Shown here in pieces: positions 61,527-64,000 of a stretch of 64,000 nt of DNA. Within the stretch, counting starts at the first letter, position 1, and the number at the start of each line of letters is the position of its first letter. The translations under genes and the position numbers were made by a program. This DNA comes from DTU024 sp964518875 (GTDB lineage Bacteria; Bacillota; Clostridia; Christensenellales; Aristaeellaceae): the NCBI GenBank assembly GCA_964518875.1, contig CAZFHI010000003.1:62001-126000 (forward strand), given 5' to 3'. The notes beneath the pieces are model-generated. The model was not told where the DNA came from, made no database searches, and saw only the letters and a list, made by a program, of their open reading frames with translations.

Positions 61527-63281
61527 TTATTGAATGTTTGTAGTAATTTTATATTTTGGTTTCTCGCTGTAGCTCGTATGCAGAAGATGGTGAGCTATAT
61601 AGCTGTTAGGCTCTTTAAGAAATTCAGAGTATATTTTTATTATGCTTGGATTTTCGTGGCTCTTTCTAAGCGTTTTTTCAGCATCCTCCCTGTAAAGCGC
61701 TTTTGCGCGCTCTAAACGCGGGTCGATTTCAAGCTTTAGCTGCGAAGGAACAACAGGCTGGCCGCCTCCGTTTACGCATCCGCCCGGGCAGCCCATCACC
61801 TCTATGAAATGATACTGCTTTTCACCAGACTTAACGCTATCTAAAAGCTTTTTGGCGTTCGCCGTTCCGTTTGCAACAGCCACATTGATGGTTTGCCCTC
61901 CTATTTTTACCGACGCTTCCTTTATTCCGGCAATACCTCTTACCGCGGTAAAGTCTAAATTTTCAAGCGTTTCCCCTGTGAGACTTTCATACGCCGTTCT
62001 AAGCGCCGCTTCCATAACGCCGCCCGTTGCGCCAAATATTACGCCGGCTCCTGTGCTTTCCCCAAGCACAGGGTCAAAGCTTTCATCAGGAAGATTTACA
62101 AAGTCTATGCTTGAAGCTTTAATCATCCGCGCAAGCTCTCTTGTGGTTATAACGGCGTCTACGTCAGGATGGCCGTCTGTGGAAAGCTGCGGGCGCCTTG
62201 CTTCGCCCTTTTTGGCCGTGCACGGCATTACGGATACAACGCGTATGTTTTCTACAGGTATGTTCGTTTTTTGAGCATAGTAGCTTTTTATAACAGCGCC
62301 GAGCATTTCATGGGGAGATTTGCATGATGAAAGGTTTTCTATAAATTCCGGGTAATAGGCTTCGCAGAAGTTTATCCATCCAGGTGAGCATGAAGTAATC
62401 ATAGGCAGCACGCCGTTGTTTTTTATCCTGACTATAAGCTCTTCAGCTTCCTCCATAATGGTAAGGTCCGCCCCAAAATCCGTATCAAACACCTTATCAA
62501 AGTGCAGGCGCCTTAAGGCGGCCACCATTCTGCCCGTCACGTTCGTGCCCATTTTAATGCCGAATTCTTCTCCCAGCGCCGCGCGCACGGCAGGCGCTGT
62601 CTGCACAACCACATGAAGCTTGTCGTCTGCAAGCATATCCCACACGCGATCAATTTCGCTCGTTTCGCGCAGAGCGCCCGTCGGGCAGGATACCACACAC
62701 TGGCCGCACCCTATGCACGCAGTTGAATTTATAGGCAGCTCCCATGGAGATTCTATGCTCGTTTTAAAGCCGCGATGCACAGGGCCTATTACGCCGCAGG
62801 CTTGTATGTTGCTGCATACGGCGACGCAGCGGCGACACAGTATGCATTTGTTGTTATCCCTCTCTATGCATTTTGAGCTGTGGTCTATTTCAAACTTGTT
62901 GTCTTCGCCGTTAAAGCGGTCCGCATCGTCTATGCCTAAATCCATGGCTAATTTTTGCAGCTCGCAGCTTTGATTGCGAACGCATGAAAGGCATTTCTTG
63001 TCATGGTTGCTCAAAATAAGCTCTAATATAGTTTTCCTCGCCTTTCGCACCCTTGGCGTATTTGTCTTTACCACCATGCCTTCGCGGGCTTCCAAAACGC
63101 AGCTCGCCTGCAGGTTTTTAGCTCCCGCGTCTACAACGCACATGCGGCAGGCGCCTATGGCGTTTATGCCCTTTAAAAAGCAAAGAGTGGGTATATGTAT
63201 GTTCGCCTGCCTTGCAGCTTCAAGAACAGAAGTGCCGTCTTTTACCTGTACCTGTCTGCCGTCTATCGTTAATGTTACCAT
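61527..63281 (-). CDS. hydA: [FeFe]-hydrogenase catalytic subunit
   Basis: The start is ATG 63281 after GGGAGG. 584 residues. An N-terminal 2Fe-2S domain (GACRMCVVDAG) comes first, then a His/Cys cluster segment (HDKKCLSCVRNQSC) and two 4Fe-4S motifs (CILCRRCVAVC, CIGCGQCVVSC). The H-cluster domain has L1 TSCSPGW near 299, L2 MPCTAKKGE near 350 and L3 CPGGCVNGGGQP near 499. All H-cluster Cys are present. With the NuoF-like subunit upstream it is likely the HydA of an NADH-linked, possibly electron-bifurcating, enzyme that evolves H2 in the cytosol. Confidence 0.96.
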   Translation of the reverse strand: MVTLTIDGRQVQVKDGTSVLEAARQANIHIPTLCFLKGINAIGACRMCVVDAGAKNLQASCVLEAREGMVVKTNTPRVRKARKTILELILSNHDKKCLSCVRNQSCELQKLAMDLGIDDADRFNGEDNKFEIDHSSKCIERDNNKCILCRRCVAVCSNIQACGVIGPVHRGFKTSIESPWELPINSTACIGCGQCVVSCPTGALRETSEIDRVWDMLADDKLHVVVQTAPAVRAALGEEFGIKMGTNVTGRMVAALRRLHFDKVFDTDFGADLTIMEEAEELIVRIKNNGVLPMITSCSPGWINFCEAYYPEFIENLSSCKSPHEMLGAVIKSYYAQKTNIPVENIRVVSVMPCTAKKGEARRPQLSTDGHPDVDAVITTRELARMIKASSIDFVNLPDESFDPVLGESTGAGVIFGATGGVMEAALRTAYESLTGETLENLDFTAVRGIAGIKEASVKIGGQTINVAVANGTANAKKLLDSVKSGEKQYHFIEVMGCPGGCVNGGGQPVVPSQLKLEIDPRLERAKALYREDAEKTLRKSHENPSIIKIYSEFLKEPNSYIAHHLLHTSYSEKPKYKITTNIQ

Positions 63282-63295
63282 GTCATGTCCTCCCA

Positions 63296-64000
63296 TCAAA
63301 CCTTTACAATGGCGCCGAAGCGGCATTTCTCAATGCAGGAAAAGCACTTTATGCACTTATCCGTATCTATGTGATGCTGTTCCCTTACTTCGCCTGATAT
63401 GGCGTCAGCCGGGCATACCCTTGAGCACGCTGTGCATCCCCTGCAGCTGTCTGTTATTTCAAGGTGGACCAGCTTCTTGCATTGGTGAGCCGGGCAGCGT
63501 TTTTCGTATATATGCGCTTCGTATTCGTCTCTGAAATAGCGCAACGTTGAAAGCACGGGGTTAGGCGCAGTCTGGCCTAATCCGCAGAGCGCTGAAGAGC
63601 TTATAGTGGTTGCAAGATCCTCGAGCGCCTCTATATCGCCGTCTCTTCCTTTTCCTTCTACAATTCTGTTAAGTATTTCGAGCATGCGTTTGGTGCCTAT
63701 CCTGCACGGCGTGCATTTGCCGCAGCTTTCTTCAACGGTAAAGTCCAGGAAGAAGCGGGCTATATCAACCATGCAGTTGTCTTCATCCATAACTATCATG
63801 CCGCCTGATCCCATCATAGAGCCTATTTTAATTAAGGAATCATATTCTATGGGAACGTCAAGCATGGACGCAGGTATGCAGCCCCCTGAAGGGCCGCCCG
63901 TCTGCACAGCCTTAAATTTCTTTCCTTTAGGTATGCCGCCGCCTATATCATATATTATCTTTTTAAGCGGCGTGCCCATAGGTATTTCAACAAGGCCAGT
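63296..64000 (-). CDS. hydB: NuoF-like hydrogenase subunit HydB, C-terminal part
   Basis: The frame is open to the window edge, so the N-terminal FMN/NADH domain is outside or partial. The visible 234 residues hold the end of the NuoF core (QTGGPSGGCIPASMLD), the 4Fe-4S site ESCGKCTPCRIGTKRM with its distal Cys in SSSALCGLG, and two C-terminal ferredoxin clusters (CRGCTACSRVCP and CIKCFSCIEKC). This layout is that of HydB of bifurcating hydrogenases. It ends 14 bp before hydA, forming hydB-hydA; hydC would lie further upstream. Confidence 0.94.
   Translation of the reverse strand, partial: TGLVEIPMGTPLKKIIYDIGGGIPKGKKFKAVQTGGPSGGCIPASMLDVPIEYDSLIKIGSMMGSGGMIVMDEDNCMVDIARFFLDFTVEESCGKCTPCRIGTKRMLEILNRIVEGKGRDGDIEALEDLATTISSSALCGLGQTAPNPVLSTLRYFRDEYEAHIYEKRCPAHQCKKLVHLEITDSCRGCTACSRVCPADAISGEVREQHHIDTDKCIKCFSCIEKCRFGAIVKV

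Overview
The window reads as the chromosome of an anaerobic Firmicute of the class Clostridia. Supporting signs are AGGAGG ribosome-binding sites with frequent TTG starts, an ispH-rpsA gene fusion downstream of cmk and plsC, an rpsF-ssb-rpsR operon close to dnaA, an NADH-linked [FeFe]-hydrogenase, GerMN-domain lipoproteins, a Cys-type sulfatase with an anaerobic sulfatase-maturing enzyme, and DUF438/DUF1858/DUF1846/DUF6062 proteins. I see no tRNA, rRNA, CRISPR array, insertion sequence or prophage. Species is not determinable from the sequence alone.

Layout. 1-5.2 kb (minus): glycogen operon glgB-glgC-glgD-glgA, with glgA cut by the window edge. 5.2-6.05 kb: gap holding one small membrane-peptide frame. 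6.05-10.4 kb: a LacI regulator divergent from a secreted CHAP-like hydrolase, a GMP-synthase-like protein with degenerate active sites, and a GNAT protein, with an 18-bp perfect palindrome between the divergent genes. 10.4-15.2 kb: an Atg22/UMF1-like transporter, a probable oriC with three DnaA boxes, dnaA, then rpsF-ssb-rpsR on the other strand. 15.3-18.5 kb (minus): a VOC protein, pyk and purB. 18.8-24 kb: a sulfatase locus (signal-peptide-only ORF, sulfatase, GntR/LacI-type regulator, anSME), an FRG-domain protein and the decayed C-terminus of a solute-binding protein. 24.1-31.1 kb (plus): yitT, dnaX, a membrane protein, a DUF6062 protein and two GerMN proteins. 31.25-31.77 kb: a degenerate tandem repeat of about 106 bp that runs into the 3' end of a histidine kinase gene. 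31.7-33.9 kb: a two-component system. 34.2-36.9 kb: a P-type ATPase behind a yybP-ykoY (Mn2+) riboswitch. 37-40 kb: a small Crp/Fnr-type regulon. 40.3-43.3 kb: a secreted protein with seven peptidoglycan-binding repeats. 43.3-52.3 kb (plus): cmk-plsC-ispH/rpsA, then murC-lepA-zinc-ribbon membrane protein. 52.4-56.5 kb (minus): GNAT, alpha/beta hydrolase, membrane-anchored Mur ligase and Ddl, packed end to end. 56.6-59.8 kb: a GCKR-like double-SIS protein with a DUF1846 protein. 60-61.5 kb: two tandem esterases. 61.5-64 kb: hydA and the 3' part of hydB.

How the parts fit. The glycogen, pyk and hydrogenase genes describe a sugar-storing fermenter that disposes of electrons as H2. Sulfatase plus anSME suggests use of sulfated host or dietary glycans. 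The regulatory layer is unusually readable. An Mn2+ riboswitch with an overlapping terminator precedes the ATPase. Two copies of a Crp/Fnr palindrome sit at exact class II spacing. A LacI palindrome and ACATACAACT repeats lie beside their likely regulators. The best candidates for undescribed biology are the pseudo-GMP-synthase operon, the membrane Mur ligase/Ddl/hydrolase/GNAT operon, the GCKR-like/DUF1846 pair, and the repeat array grown from the end of the kinase gene.
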